Program-made: the position numbers and the translations under genes
The notes under the pieces: generated by a model
Databases searched by the model: none
Told to the model about the DNA's origin: nothing
Seen by the model: only the letters and a program-made list of their open reading frames with translations
Source: Culex pipiens pallens
Taxonomy: Eukaryota; Arthropoda; Insecta; Diptera; Culicidae
DNA: 64,000 nucleotides
Assembly (NCBI RefSeq): GCF_016801865.2
Contig: NC_068937.1
Location: forward strand, 116,351,068-116,415,067
Direction of reading: 5' to 3'
In this document: piece by piece, positions 24,030 to 37,300 of the stretch
Position numbering within the stretch: the first letter of the stretch is position 1
Layout: every line of letters begins with the position of its first letter

Positions 24030-24120
24030 AAACGTGGGCAAGCTCGTGTAGCGCTCCTCCTCACGAATGAACGAAAAATGCTCGCTCATGAGCGGATGAG
24101 CGCTCAAAATCGCAACACTG
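24030..24120. repeat. GAGCG-rich short sequence
   Basis: ATGCTCGCTCATGAGCGGAT and AGCGCTC motifs. A similar GAGCGAA/GAGCGG-rich stretch lies at 40895-40985. Possibly ends of an unrecognised element. Confidence 0.35.
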
Positions 24121-24188
24121 TTTGACGTTTGACTATTTGACAGGTTGTCTGTTTGACTTTTTGACGGCTGTTTGGTTAGTTGACTAAC
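24121..24188. repeat. Degenerate TTTGACT minisatellite, left part
   Basis: Imperfect TTTGACN units. The same motif resumes at 25253-25355 after the fold-back element, as if one array had been split by it. Confidence 0.6.
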
Positions 24189-25252
24189 GTCATGATTCTA
24201 ATTCCCGGACGCTTCGAAACCCGGACACTTCAACTTGTTTTATCAATTATTTGGATAACGTCATGATTCGAAATCCGGACACCTAGTACCATATTATTTT
24301 TGTTATTGCTGGCAAAAACTCATGTAATAAGCTGGAAATGTAGAAATATCATCAGGATTTAGTATAAACTGTCAGTTTTAAGAGAATGCATGCAAAATAT
24401 GAATTTTCTAACAATTTTTCACCAGAATTTGAAAATTAAAATGACTTGTTGTGCTTCGAATCCCGGACACTGTTAAAACTGATTCGAAATCCGGACACTT
24501 TTGCTTCGAATTCCGGACACTCAATTTTGCTTATGAATCGCACAAATTTGGACTTAAATGTTAGTGAATGGCATTCTTTAGGTCTCAAATAAGCTGTTAA
24601 CATCAAAACAATCGATAGGTTAAATAAAAAATGGCTAGAATTCAAGAAAATCAAAAACATAAATTTCTGCTTTGTCTTTCGGGTGCTTCGGACAGCTATG
24701 AAATATTTCCGTTGAAATGTTTCGCATTTTTTGTAAACTTATAATTTTATTTTATTTTATTCTTTTGGCATTAACAACAGCGTTCAAACAAACTTTAAAT
24801 GAAAGTAGATGTTAGAATTCATCAAATAACACAGTTTTGACATTCATAACGCGAACTTATATCCAAACAATTGATAAAACAAGTTGAAGTGTCCGGGTTT
24901 CGAAGCGTCCGGGAATTCGAATCATGACGGTATAAGTTCGCATTATGAATGTCAAAACTGTTTTATTTGATGAATTCTAACATCGACTTTCATTTAAAGT
25001 TTGTTTGAACGCTGTAGTAAATGCCAAAACAATTAAGTAAAATAAAATTATAAGTTTACTAAAATTGCGAAACATTTCAACGGAAATATTTCATAGGCAT
25101 CCGAAGCACCAGGAAGGCAAAGCAGAAATTTATGGTTTTGATTTTCTTAAATTATAGCCATTTTTTATATAAACTATCGATTGTTTTGATGTAAACAGCT
25201 TATTTGAGACATAAAGAATGTTATTCACTAACATTTCAGTTAAAATTTGTGC
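24189..25252. mobile_element. Fold-back element with CCGGACAC motifs
   Basis: Arms at about 24538-24865 and 24935-25252 are inverted copies (left CGCACAAATTTGGACTTAAAT, right ATTTCAGTTAAAATTTGTGCG). The central CCGGGTTTCGAAGCGTCCGG at about 24896 also pairs with GGACGCTTCGAAACCCGGAC at 24208. GAAWTCCGGACAC recurs at least four times at 24200-24520. There is no coding sequence. Confidence 0.75.
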
Positions 25253-25360
25253 GACTGTTGACTGTTGACTGTTTGACATTTTGAATGCTTTTTGGTTGGT
25301 GGACTGTTTGACTGTTGAACCGCTTGACTGTTCATTTCTTGACTTCTTTTGACTTTCAAC
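25253..25360. repeat. Degenerate TTTGACT minisatellite, right part
   Basis: GACTGTTGACTGTTGACTG followed by looser TGACTGTT/TTGACTG units. Confidence 0.65.
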
Positions 25361-27780
25361 ACTATTGAAAGACAAAGGACCTTTTGAACTAAAGAAAATA
25401 GTGTTTCGTTGGAGGTCACGATTTAATCTCGTCTATTCATCCTCCATCAGGAACAGCACTTCAATGTCTCATTCAATTAAAAGAACACGTTCTCATCGTA
25501 AATTTCGCTACTTTTTTCTGCGTTTTTCCTCCCTCCATGAAGAGCGCAATCACGTCTTCCGTCCGCGATGAACTGCTGCACTCTCGTCGAGCAGCACTCC
25601 TCGTTCACGATACCCATTAATGGTTCAATCGAGAGTTGTCCTTGGTGTTTGCCTTCTCAAGGCGCGCTGGTTGAGCAGCTCGGCTTTTGCAAAAGAAGCG
25701 AGAAAATGCAATTTCTTCCCCTCCAAGACGACTCTTGTGGATAAAGAGAGCACATTCTTGTGGGATTTTTTTTCCTTCTACCACTTCAAAGAAATCGATT
25801 CCTGTTGTCGGAAACTATAGCACCATAATAGCATACCTTCAGGGGTTGCGCATTTTCCCACAACAGAAGGCGCCACCGGGCTTGGGTTGTTCCGAAAAAT
25901 CCTGCCCCAGAACGTGACTGCGGCAAGAACGTTTTGGGGCGCTGCTAGATCAGTTTCGTGCAAGATTTTATAGAACAAAACGGAAAATTTATGTATTTTT
26001 TTCAGTCTGTGCGCAGAATTTATTCCCTTCCGAACTCAATTGGCATTTCAAGCTTATTTTCCAGGATTCTTGATGATATTTGAGTTTGATTTCGTTTCGA
26101 CGCTACTTTTTCAACTTTTTACCACTCTGTAAATACCGGAGAGAGTGCTTTTAGTTCCTATTTTGTAAATAAATTCACATGCGAGATACATCCTGCAAAG
26201 TGCAGGCACTTTGGGGAAAAGTGTCTTTCGATGCAACCACGATAGCATCTCAAAAGGAAAACGAGCTGGAATGGCTCTTGGGAAATGAATGGAAGTGGAT
26301 CTCAGGGTGGGACCAAACAGCCTCGGGGAATCGAAGTGCAACCCAGTTATGGAGTACATCACGGCCGGGTTTTGAAATGATTTTGATTGGATTGGACGGT
26401 TTCTGGTGTATTTTCCTTGGACTACAAAATTCCATCAAGCTAGAACAACATAAATCATCATAATTAAAAACCCATTTATTTTCCCTTTGGGAATTCTAAT
26501 AATTTAAATTCGAATTTGTTAATGAATGCTACTTGTTGAAAGAACACATTTTCAAACAGTCAAAAATCGCTCGCAACCACATTTGTAACGCAAATTTTTG
26601 CGCAATAATTTATCAATCCGATTTGGTCGCAAATGCATTTTTGGACGCCGAGGGGCCCTCATCAACGCCATTAAAATCAACATTAATTTATGGGCCCATG
26701 TAATTTGATAATTTATGGTCAAATTAATGCGTACCACTCATCGCCGGTCCCAGCTAGGCAGATATGGAAGGCTTGTTAATTATTTATTTGTTATTTTGCT
26801 AATTGAAAACCTGCTGCATATCTGCGTTTAAAGTTTTTTTTTCCCCACTGAACAAAAATAATCCTCTTTGAAAGTCATTTAAGAACACACTCTGCCATTG
26901 TTCCATGATGAAATTTTTGCAACCCCAAACCGAAAGAGTGTCGCAAATTACAACTGTAACTTTTCACACGCGTCCCAAACAAGATGAAGAAGAAGAAGAC
27001 TTTTGGGTTTTAGTGTTCAACGACAGCACAAGCAGATGCAAAAGGGTTGTGATGCAGTTGCAGAGAACGAACTCATTTTTCCCTGCCAGAAAACATGCTC
27101 CGAAGGGAGATAAACTTGCTCCTCACTTGGTTGGTAGGGTTGTGTTTTTTTTTTGTGGTGAATGGGTTCTTTGGGGCACGTTATACTAACTCTATTTAAT
27201 TTTCAAAATTCAACATTGTTAACATGTTGTAGTTGTCTGATACTGAATTCACATGTTTATTTTTAAATAAAAAAAATTGGGTTGAATTTCAAATTATTTT
27301 TCCTCTAATAAATCGATTCAAGATCATCTGTTTTTAAACAAAACGAACAAAAATACTTAGGTAAGAAATTCAAAAATATATCATAAATTAAAAAAGGTGG
27401 TACCAAATTATGTAAATAATATTTAAGATACTTCAAAATAAATACGAATTCGAACATTTTTTCATAAATCATTTAAAATCATGTTTGAATGAATGCAATA
27501 ACATTCAAGAATGTAACTCGACATAGCTCAAAGAAACTGGAAACAATTAAATTTAAAAAAAAATATTCAGATAGAATAAATTCAATTCCTGTGGCAAGAA
27601 TCATCACTTCTTCAAAATCAAGATTTCATACAAACCCCAAACGTTTATATATCAAAATTTTTGTTTTTGTTGGTTCTACAACTTTATAAAACATTCTTAC
27701 ACTCTTAAAAACAACCCTGTAAGGTTAGGAAAAAACACTTAATTTTAAAATAAAAAAAATTATTCAAAATGAAAAAAATA
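25361..27780. other. GC-balanced island grading into AT-rich DNA
   Basis: 25.4-27.2 kb is complex sequence with no recognised gene; frames reach only 94 codons and have no domains. 27.2-27.78 kb is AT-rich filler. Confidence 0.4.
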
Positions 27781-28015
27781 TCCTTCTTCTCATAAAATGA
27801 CATGTCTCACGATTTTGGCCAGTTAACTGGCGGGAAGTCCCTTTGAAACCAAATTTCTATCTCTTTACGGTTTTGAGTTACAAATCACCGAAAAACATGT
27901 CTTAATAAAAATAAAAAAAGGAAGGGGTCGTACCGCCCCACCGTCACTTGAAATGGACCTCGGGCTCGTGTTCAGCGATCAAAATTACCCCGTAAAGCAA
28001 GGTTTCACTAAAATT
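27781..28015. repeat. Fragment of the repeat family at 47.6-50.2 kb
   Basis: GGTCGTACCGCCCC then GTCAC then AAATGGACCTCG matches 50047-50100 on the same strand, and AGTCCCTTTGAAACCAAATT then TCTATCT matches the inverted segment at about 48150-48185. Confidence 0.7.
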
Positions 28016-28261
28016 TATTTCGATAAATCAATTTTGTGTGAGTTGGCGGAGAATTACTCATAAATAGAAATAAACTTACAAAAACTTTTACAAATCAAGA
28101 ATAAATTATATTAAAAGCTCACTAATTACTTATAAATAAGTTGATTTTTTTAACTGCTTGTTGATATAATGGAAAATTTCACAGAAAATTTAGAGAAACA
28201 ATAATACATATTATTTTAGAATATTCCATATTTGATTTGTTTTTTTTTTTCAATTAAACAG

Positions 28262-28635
28262 AAAAAAAAAAATCATGGTAATATTACATCTGGGAAGGGG
28301 TACATCTATTATGTCAGAAAAAAGGTGTAATTTTACCTCTGGAAATGTGTAATTTTACCACTTTTCTGGTGTTATGTCACTTTTTCAGTCTAAATTGAGG
28401 TAAAATTACATCATAAAAGAGGTAATATTCAAACTTCCAAAATTAAAGCTTCAAAATTTAAATTATTATTTACTGTGCAGAAAAAAATCATGGTAATATT
28501 ACATCTGGGAAGGGGTACATATTTTATGACAGAAAAAAATGTGTCATTTTACCTCTGAAAATGTGTATTTTACCACTTTTTGTTGTGATGTCGCTTTTTC
28601 AGTCTAAATTTATGTAACATTACATCATAAAAGAG
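28262..28635. mobile_element. Two tandem copies of the GTAATATTACATCTGG MITE-like repeat
   Basis: Copy 2 (28262-28480) ends in TTTACTGTGCAG and copy 3 starts at 28481 with AAAAAATCATGGTAATATTA. Copy 3 is cut at 28635, where the GAGCAGTTCTC palindrome begins, so the palindrome appears to have inserted into it. Confidence 0.7.
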
Positions 28636-29021
28636 GAGCAGTTCTCCCAGATTTCGGTCATTCGATTTTTTTTGTATTTTTTAATTTGACTGAAACTTTT
28701 TTGGTGCCTTCGGTATGCCCAAAGAACAGGGGTGTGCTTATGGGTAGATTTGAGTAGATGACATCTACTTAGCTGTTTGCTTAAATTTAATTATTTTTTA
28801 AGGAAAAATATTCAAGTTAAACGATATTTTTGACCATAAAAGGGCTTGCACCAAGTTTTACCAATTTCTTGGCTCAATTTTGAAGCGCCCTTTTTTTTTT
28901 CAAGTCATATGCACTCTTTCTGGAAAGTCAACCAAACATTTCAATGTTCCAAGGTAGTGCTGTCGCAGTCAGTCGCAAAGTCGCCAAGTCGAGGAGCGAT
29001 ATTTTTAAATTAAGTTTGTCT

Positions 29022-30908
29022 GAAGGCACCCCTAGGATTTAAAAAATTGTATTGAAATTCTCAATATGAAAATTTGACTGGAGGCGCCCCTACGACTTAA
29101 AAAATTGTATTGAAATTCTCAATATGAAAATTTGACTGGAGGCGCCCCTACGACTTAAAAAATTGTATTGAAATTCTCAATATGAAAATTTGACTGGAGG
29201 CGCCCCTACGACTTAAAAAAATGTATTGAACTTCTCAATATGAAAATTTGACTGGAGGCGCCCCTACGACTTAAAAAAATGTATTGAACTTCTCAATATG
29301 AAAATTTGACTGGAGGCGCCCCTACGAACTAAAAAAATGTATTGAAATTCTCAATATGAAAATTTGACTGGAGGCGCCCCTACGACTTAAAAAAATGTAT
29401 TGAAATTCTCAATATGAAAATTTGACTGGAGGCGCCCCTACGACTTAAAAAAATGTATTGAAATTCTCAATATGAAAATTTGACTGGAGGCGCCCCTACG
29501 ACTTAAAAAAATGTATTGAACTTCTCAATATGAAAATTTGACTGGAGGCGCCCCTACGACTTAAAAAAATGTATTGAAATTCTCAATATGAAAATTTGAC
29601 TGGAGGCGCCCCTACGACTTAAAAAAATGTATTGAAATTCTCAATATGAAAATTTGACTGGAGGCGCCCCTACGACATAAAAAAATGTATTGAAATTCTC
29701 AATATGAAAATTTGACTGGAGGCGCCCCTACGACTTAAAAAGAATTATTAAACTTCTCAATATGAAAATTTGACTGGAGGCGCCCCTACGACTTAAAAAA
29801 ATGTATTGAAATTCTCAATATGAAAATTTGACTGGAGGCGCCCCTACGACTTAAAAAAATGTATTGAAATTCTCAATATGAAAATTTGACTGGAGGCGCC
29901 CCTACGACTTAAAAAAATGTATTGAACTTCTCAATATGAAAATTTGACTGGAGGCGCCCCTACGACTTAAAAAAATGTATTGAAATTCTCAATATGAAAA
30001 TTTGACTGGAGGCGCCCCTACGACTTAATAAAATGTATTGAAATTCTCAATATGAAAATTTGACTGGAGGCGCCCCTACGACTTAAAAAAATGTATTGAA
30101 CTTCTCAATATGAAAATTTGACTGGAGGCGCCCCTACGACTTAAAAAAATGTATTGAAATTCTCAATATGAAAATTTGACTGGAGGCGCCCCTACGACTT
30201 AAAAAAATGTATTGAAATTCTCAATATGAAAATTTGACTGGAGGCGCCCCTACGACATAAAAAAATGTATTGAAATTCTCAATATGAAAATTTGACTGGA
30301 GGCGCCCCTACGACTTAAAAAGAATTATTAAACTTCTCAATATGAAAATTTGACTGGAGGCGCCCCTACGACTTAAAAAAATGTATTGAAATTCTCAATA
30401 TGAAAATTTGACTGGAGGCGCCCTTACGACTTAAAAAAATGTATTGAAATTCTCAATATGAAAATTTGACTGGAGGCGCCCCTACGACTTAAAAAAATGT
30501 ATTGAACTTCTCAATATGAAAATTTGACTGGAGGCGCCCCTACGACTTAAAAAAATGTATTGAAATTCTCAATATGAAAATTTGACTGGAGGCGCCCCTA
30601 CGACTTAATAAAATGTATTGAAATTCTCAATATGAAAATTTGACTGGAGGCGCCCCTACGACTTAAAAAAAATTATTAAACTTCTCAATATGAAAATTTG
30701 ACTGGAGGCGCCCCTACGACTTAAAAAAATGTATTGAAATTCTCAATATGAAAATTTGACTGGAGGCGCCCCTACGACTTAAAAAAATGTATTGAAATTC
30801 TCAATATGAAAATTTGACTGGAGGCGCCCCTACGACTTAAAAAAAATTATTAAACTTCTCAATATGAAAATTTGACTGGAGGCGCCCTTATGGCTGAAAA
30901 AAATTGAA
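29022..30908. repeat. 58-bp minisatellite, block 1 (about 32 units)
   Basis: Consensus starts AAAATTTGACTGGAGGCGCC, then CCTACGACTT, AAAAAAATGTATTGAAATTC and TCAATATG. A marked pair of variant units (GACATAAAAA, then AAAGAATTATTAAAC) recurs 580 bp apart (about 29673 and 30253), showing duplication of ten-unit blocks. It ends in the variant GGCGCCCTTATGGCTG. Confidence 0.96.
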
Positions 30909-31584
30909 CAGGGGTGTGCTTATGGGTAGATTTGAGTAGATGACATCTACTTAGCTGTTTGCTTAAATTTAATTATTTTTTAAGGAAAAATATTCAAGTT
31001 AAACGATATTTTTGACCATAAAAGGGCTTGCACCAAGTTTCACCAATTTCTTGGCTCAATTTTGAAGCGCCCTTTTCTTTTTTTCAAGTCATATGCACTC
31101 TTTCTGGAAAGTCAACCAAACATTTCAATGTTCCAAGGTAGTGCTGTCGCAGTCAGTCGCAAAGTCGCCAAGTCGAGGAGCGATATTTTTAAATTAAGTT
31201 TGTCTGAAGGCACCCCTAGGATTTAAAAAATTGTATTGAAATTCTCAATATGAAAATTTGACTGGAGGCGCCCCTACGACTTAAAAAATTGTATTGAAAT
31301 TCTCAATATGAAAATTTGACTGGAGGCGCCCCTACGACTTAAAAAATTGTATTGAAATTCTCAATATGAAAATTTGACTGGAGGCGCCCCTACGACTTAA
31401 AAAAATGTATTGAAATTCTCAATATGAAAATTTGACTGGAGGCGCCCCTACGACTTAAAAAAATGTATTGAAATTCTCAATATGAAAATTTGACTGGAGG
31501 CGCCCCTACGACTTAAAAAAAATTATTAAACTTCTCAATATGAAAATTTGACTGGAGGCGCCCTTATGGCTGAAAAAAATTGAA
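30909..31584. repeat. Second 5' module plus 58-bp block 2 (about 6 units)
   Basis: The element terminus CAGGGGTGTGCTTATGGG is repeated with its ~300-bp subterminal region, almost identical to that at 28727, followed by about six minisatellite units and the same terminal variant CCCTTATGGCTG. Confidence 0.95.
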
Positions 31585-32956
31585 CAGGGGTGTGCTTATG
31601 GGTAGATTTGAGTAGATGACATCTACTTAGCTGTTTGCTTAAATTTAATTATTTTTTAAGGAAAAATATTCAAGTTAAACGATATTTTTGACCATAAAAG
31701 GGCTTGCACCAAGTTTCACCAATTTCTTGGCTCAATTTTGAAGCGCCCTTTTCTTTTTTTCAAGTCATATGCACTCTTTCTGGAAAGTCAACCAAACATT
31801 TCAATGTTCCAAGGTAGTGCTGTCGCAGTCAGTCGCAAAGTCGCCAAGTCGAGGAGCGATATTTTTAAATTAAGTTTGTCTGAAGGCACCCCTAGGATTT
31901 AAAAAATTGTATTGAAATTCTCAATATGAAAATTTGACTGGAGGCGCCCCTACGACTTAAAAAATTGTATTGAAATTCTCAATATGAAAATTTGACTGGA
32001 GGCGCCCCTACGACTTAAAAAATTGTATTGAAATTCTCAATATGAAAATTTGACTGGAGGCGCCCCTACGACTTAAAAAAATGTATTGAACTTCTCAATA
32101 TGAAAATTTGACTGGAGGCGCCCCTACGACTTAAAAAAATGTATTGAACTTCTCAATATGAAAATTTGACTGGAGGCGCCCCTACGAACTAAAAAAATGT
32201 ATTGAAATTCTCAATATGAAAATTTGACTGGAGGCGCCCCTACGACTTAAAAAAATGTATTGAAATTCTCAATATGAAAATTTGACTGGAGGCGCCCCTA
32301 CGACTTAAAAAAATGTATTGAAATTCTCAATATGAAAATTTGACTGGAGGCGCCCCTACGACTTAAAAAAATGTATTGAACTTCTCAATATGAAAATTTG
32401 ACTGGAGGCGCCCCTACGACTTAAAAAATTGTATTGAAATTCTCAATATGAAAATTTGACTGGAGGCGCCCCTACGACTTAAAAAAATGTATTGAACTTC
32501 TCAATATGAAAATTTGACTGGAGGCGCCCCTACGACATAAAAAAATGTATTGAAATTCTCAATATGAAAATTTGACTGGAGGCGCCCCTACGACTTAAAA
32601 AGAATTATTAAACTTCTCAATATGAAAATTTGACTGGAGGCGCCCCTACGACTTAAAAAAATGTATTGAAATTCTCAATATGAAAATTTGACTGGAGGCG
32701 CCCCTACGACTTAAAAAAAATTATTAAACTTCTCAATATGAAAATTTGACTGGAGGCGCCCCTACGACTTAAAAAAATGTATTGAAATTCTCAATATGAA
32801 AATTTGACTGGAGGCGCCCCTACGACTTAAAAAAATGTATTGAAATTCTCAATATGAAAATTTGACTGGAGGCGCCCCTACGACTTAAAAAAAATTATTA
32901 AACTTCTCAATATGAAAATTTGACTGGAGGCGCCCTTATGGCTGAAAAAAATTGAA
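31585..32956. repeat. Third 5' module plus 58-bp block 3 (about 18 units)
   Basis: Same module and junctions as the preceding blocks; length 1372 bp, exactly 696 bp (12 x 58) longer than block 2. Confidence 0.95.
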
Positions 32957-34037
32957 CAGGGGTGTGCTTATGGGTAGATTTGAGTAGATGACATCTACTT
33001 AGCTGTTTGCTTAAATTTAATTATTTTTTAAGGAAAAATATTCAAGTTAAACGATATTTTTGACCATAAAAGGGCTTGCACCAAGTTTCACCAATTTCTT
33101 GGCTCAATTTTGAAGCGCCCTTTTCTTTTTTTCAAGTCATATGCACTCTTTCTGGAAAGTCAACCAAACATTTCAATGTTCCAAGGTAGTGCTGTCGCAG
33201 TCAGTCGCAAAGTCGCCAAGTCGAGGAGCGATATTTTTAAATTAAGTTTGTCTGAAGGCACCCCTAGGATTTAAAAAATTGTATTGAAATTCTCAATATG
33301 AAAATTTGACTGGAGGCGCCCCTACGACTTAAAAAATTGTATTGAAATTCTCAATATGAAAATTTGACTGGAGGCGCCCCTACGACTTAAAAAATTGTAT
33401 TGAAATTCTCAATATGAAAATTTGACTGGAGGCGCCCCTACGACTTAAAAAAATGTATTGAACTTCTCAATATGAAAATTTGACTGGAGGCGCCCCTACG
33501 ACTTAAAGAAATGTATTGAACTTCTCAATATGAAAATTTGACTGGAGGCGCCCCTACGAACTAAAAAATGTATTGAAATTCTCAATATGAAAATTTGACT
33601 GGAGGCGCCCCTACGACTTAAAAAAATGTATTGAAATTCTCAATATGAAAATTTGACTGGAGGCGCCCCTACGACTTAAAAAAATGTATTGAAATTCTCA
33701 ATATGAAAATTTGACTGGAGGCGCCCCTACGACTTAAAAAAATGTATTGAACTTCTCAATATGAAAATTTGACTGGAGGCGCCCCTACGACTTAAAAAGA
33801 ATTATTAAACTTCTCAATATGAAAATTTGACTGGAGGCGCCCCTACGACTTAAAAAAATGTATTGAAATTCTCAATATGAAAATTTGACTGGAGGCGCCC
33901 CTACGACTTAAAAAATTGTATTGAAATTCTCAATATGAAAATTTGACTGGAGGCGCCCCTACGACTTAAAAAGAATTATTAAACTTCTCAATATGAAAAT
34001 TTGACTGGAGGCGCCCTTATGGCTGAAAAAAAATGAA
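32957..34037. repeat. Fourth 5' module plus 58-bp block 4 (about 13 units)
   Basis: Length 1081 bp, 405 bp (7 x 58 minus 1) longer than block 2. The missing base is explained by a one-A loss in AACTAAAAAATG near 33560 together with small A-tract changes elsewhere. Confidence 0.95.
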
Positions 34038-34310
34038 CAGGGGTGTGCTTATGGGTAGATTTGAGTAGATGACATCTACTTAGCTGTTTGCTTAAATTTA
34101 ATTATTTTTTAAGGAAAAATATTCAAGTTAAACGATATTTTTGACCATAAAAGGGCTTGCACCAAGTTTCACCAATTTCTTGGCTCAATTTTGAAGCGCC
34201 CTTTTCTTTTTTTCAAGTCATATGCACTCTTTCTGGAAAGTCAACCAAACATTTCAATGTTCCAAGGTAGTGCTGTCGCAGTCAGTCGCAAAGTCGCTAA
34301 GTCGATGCGC
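34038..34310. repeat. Fifth 5' module, without minisatellite
   Basis: Starts CAGGGGTGTGCTTATGGG again and stays near-identical through GTCAGTCGCAAAGTCG, then diverges (CTAAGTCGATGCGCGATCGC) into unique sequence where other copies enter the 58-bp array. This probably marks the original interior of the element. Confidence 0.9.
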
Positions 34311-37300
34311 GATCGCTGCGCGATGGTTTGTTGTTTGTTTTATTTAAATTTAGCTTTGTCACTCTTGCGATGCATAAGTTTCTTTTTGTGGTTTGGTTGT
34401 TTTTTTTTTATTTGACTAAATGATTTTTGGTTGTTGTGCGCACGCAACTATATGTTTCCCCAAGAGCGAGAGAAGCCGACTCGCTCACCAAAATGTATCA
34501 AATTTAGACCAATGATTTCAAATGACTTTCTCAGATTGAAGGAGTAAGCCTACCCTTCAGGTGATTCGATACTCCGAATTGGTAAAAATGTTGGAGCTCG
34601 TTTTAAAAAGCACAATCGCATTGATTTATTTTTTATTTGTTTGGAAGTGCGCAAAATCTAATTCGTCATTCATTTGCGTAATGCGTTTTATTTTTTTGGC
34701 ACGATCATCAATGTTTATGAGAACATTATCATCTTTCATATTGTAAATACGTGCTATTCATCCTTTAATTCTGTGCTTACAGTATTTAACGGTGTAGCAT
34801 TCTTGAACAACCACTTCGCAGCAACAGCCTCACAGGGCATGCAAACTTTATGCATCGCTTTGTCAACATGTTTCCAACAGATGACTTGTGTAGGCTGACT
34901 TACTCTTTGAATCCTCTAACAGAGGATGATTTTTGACGGGTAGAGTTTTTCGGAACATTTACCCCGAAGCTTTGAAAAAAAGAATACTTTTGAAATCAGT
35001 ACCATTAATATTAATTTTTTTATTGCTGTTTTATTTTTTGATGAAAGAGATCTTCGCTTCTGGTTAAAGTTTTTTTGAAGTGATAGGGACTCAAAATAAA
35101 TCGCTCTATGTGGCAACTTTATTCTAGTAGAGGACTTTACTAAATGATTTCGTTTACTTTATAGATCGAGAACTGATATGGGAAATGAAACATAGTTTGA
35201 TTTTTATTAAGTCATACAGTGTACAATGTACACGGTGTGATTATTTAGAGTTCTCCTAGATAAATAAGGTAGGTCTGATATTTTGCACCTTGTAAGAAAG
35301 TCTATTTCCCGAAATTTTGAGGGTTAAATTGAAATATAATATTTAGCGCCAAGTGCAACTTCTTCTAAGAATCTCAGAATTTTATAACGATCTTATAAGA
35401 TTTTTCTTTGGAAAGTCACTGAAAATTGATTGAAACAATATACTTATTATATTTTTTAAGCACTTTGGCTACTGAATCGTAAAAAAGATATACGTCGCAT
35501 CTCGCGGCGTCCGAGATACTATTTGATTATACTGGGATCGATTTTTCGAAAAAATGCCAAACTTTTAAGGTCTGTACCGAGCTCCGGGGTGCCCCAAAAA
35601 TCAATGTTATATATACCAAAAGATGTGCAAGAATCGGGCCTACACGCCAGTGATGTTGAAAATAAGCGCTTCAGTGACCAAGTGCCTTAAAAAATTACAT
35701 TTTTGAAAAAAAAAATCTTTTTACGGGTTAAATCCCATTTAAAATTCAAATGCAAAGCACCAGCTCCTGTTACATCCAATCAAGCTCATATTTGGAATTT
35801 GAGCTCAGTATGACCACCGGAACAAACCTCTGAATGTCCGCCAAAATGTAATTTTTGTTACATCCTAATACATATACATAATCTATGCAAATTGCACATA
35901 TTCTTCTAAATTATCTAATTTGATTCCACTTTGTATAATCTAGACTTTATCAATTAGATCTCTAAGAACAATTTTCGGAACAAGTTCTCATAATAAAATA
36001 TCAGTATTTGTTCGTTACTAGCTGAGATATGCGAATTTCGCTTAGTTACACAATAGGAAGCGTTAACTGAGACATTTTGAATGCTCATATTTATTTTTTT
36101 AAAGAAATTAAATAAAATTTTGATATCAATTTTTTGTCTCAATAAAGCAATGCCGTTAATAGTAACGATAATTGCACATAATATAGTTTCATAATTTTCT
36201 TAACTTTTTGGCACATTTTTTAAATTTTCAAAAAAATAGTAATGAAAAACTTAATTTTATTTTATTCATTTCGATTTATTGTTCTTATAACCATTCAGTT
36301 CGCCTGAAAATTTCATATCAAAGTATAAATATTTCAAAAAATATTAGTTTCTGAAGCTTTCACAACTGGGATCTTGTTTATTCGTTGAGCAACAAAAATT
36401 ACGATATTATGAAATGAAAATTAATTGGTTAGCTTTTTAAACAAAAATTGTTGTTATATCCTTTGAAACTTAGGTATCCTGTTCTGCCAAGATCAAATTA
36501 TGTTTTTTTACGGTTTTGTTTACCATGGCCAAATTGGATGAAAATTGAAAAAAATATCAATTGATGTCTCAGAGAGGGTCATTCCAAATAAAAAAAAATT
36601 GGCAAATTTGTTAAAAAGTGTTAACAGTTTAATATCAAGAAAAAAAACTTGAGCTAACAAGGGCGTAAGAGATTTAATATGAACTGAACTTCTTTTATTG
36701 CTATGAAAATTCTTTTAGACGAAATCATTTATTAAGCTGAATCATTAAAAAAAACTACTCCGTATTATGTAGAAGGTGATTTTATGAAAATGATATTTCA
36801 AGTGAAAAAGCTGATATTTAAGGTGAATCCAATGCTTATCTATTTATTTATGAGCTCAAAGAAGTAAGATTTGTTCAAGAAAAAAGATTTGCCAACAAAT
36901 CCATATTTTCTTCATTATTTTTTATTTTCATTTCAACGTCGGCTCAATATTATTCTTTATCATATTCTCTCAAACTGTTCACAGAACCATAATGTATAGC
37001 AATGTTATGGTTTTGAAGCATGGATTCATTTTACTCGCCGTCAAAAGACTGTGATTGGAAAAATATCACTGCAAAAAAAAAAAATACTAGTAAATTTAGA
37101 AATAGTCTTTAGATTTAGAATATCAATATATTTTCTTGAAAATGTTTTTGCAAGAAGTTAAGACATTAATTGACCCTCGCACTTAATTTGATCATTTATG
37201 TTGCTATTTTATACAATTTTGTTAAAGAATATTAACCAGAACCAATATAAGAACAATTTTGGATAAATTTAAAATTTACCGTTTCCCGGGAATTTTGTAA

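Noticed and set aside
26980..27010. Glu-rich GAAGAAGAAGAAGAC stretch as complexin exon 2
   Set aside because: Only four Glu codons, no match to the accessory or central helix, and no acceptor.
29022..34037. CRISPR-like regular repeat spacing
   Set aside because: The 58-bp units are contiguous with no variable spacers, and the genome is animal.
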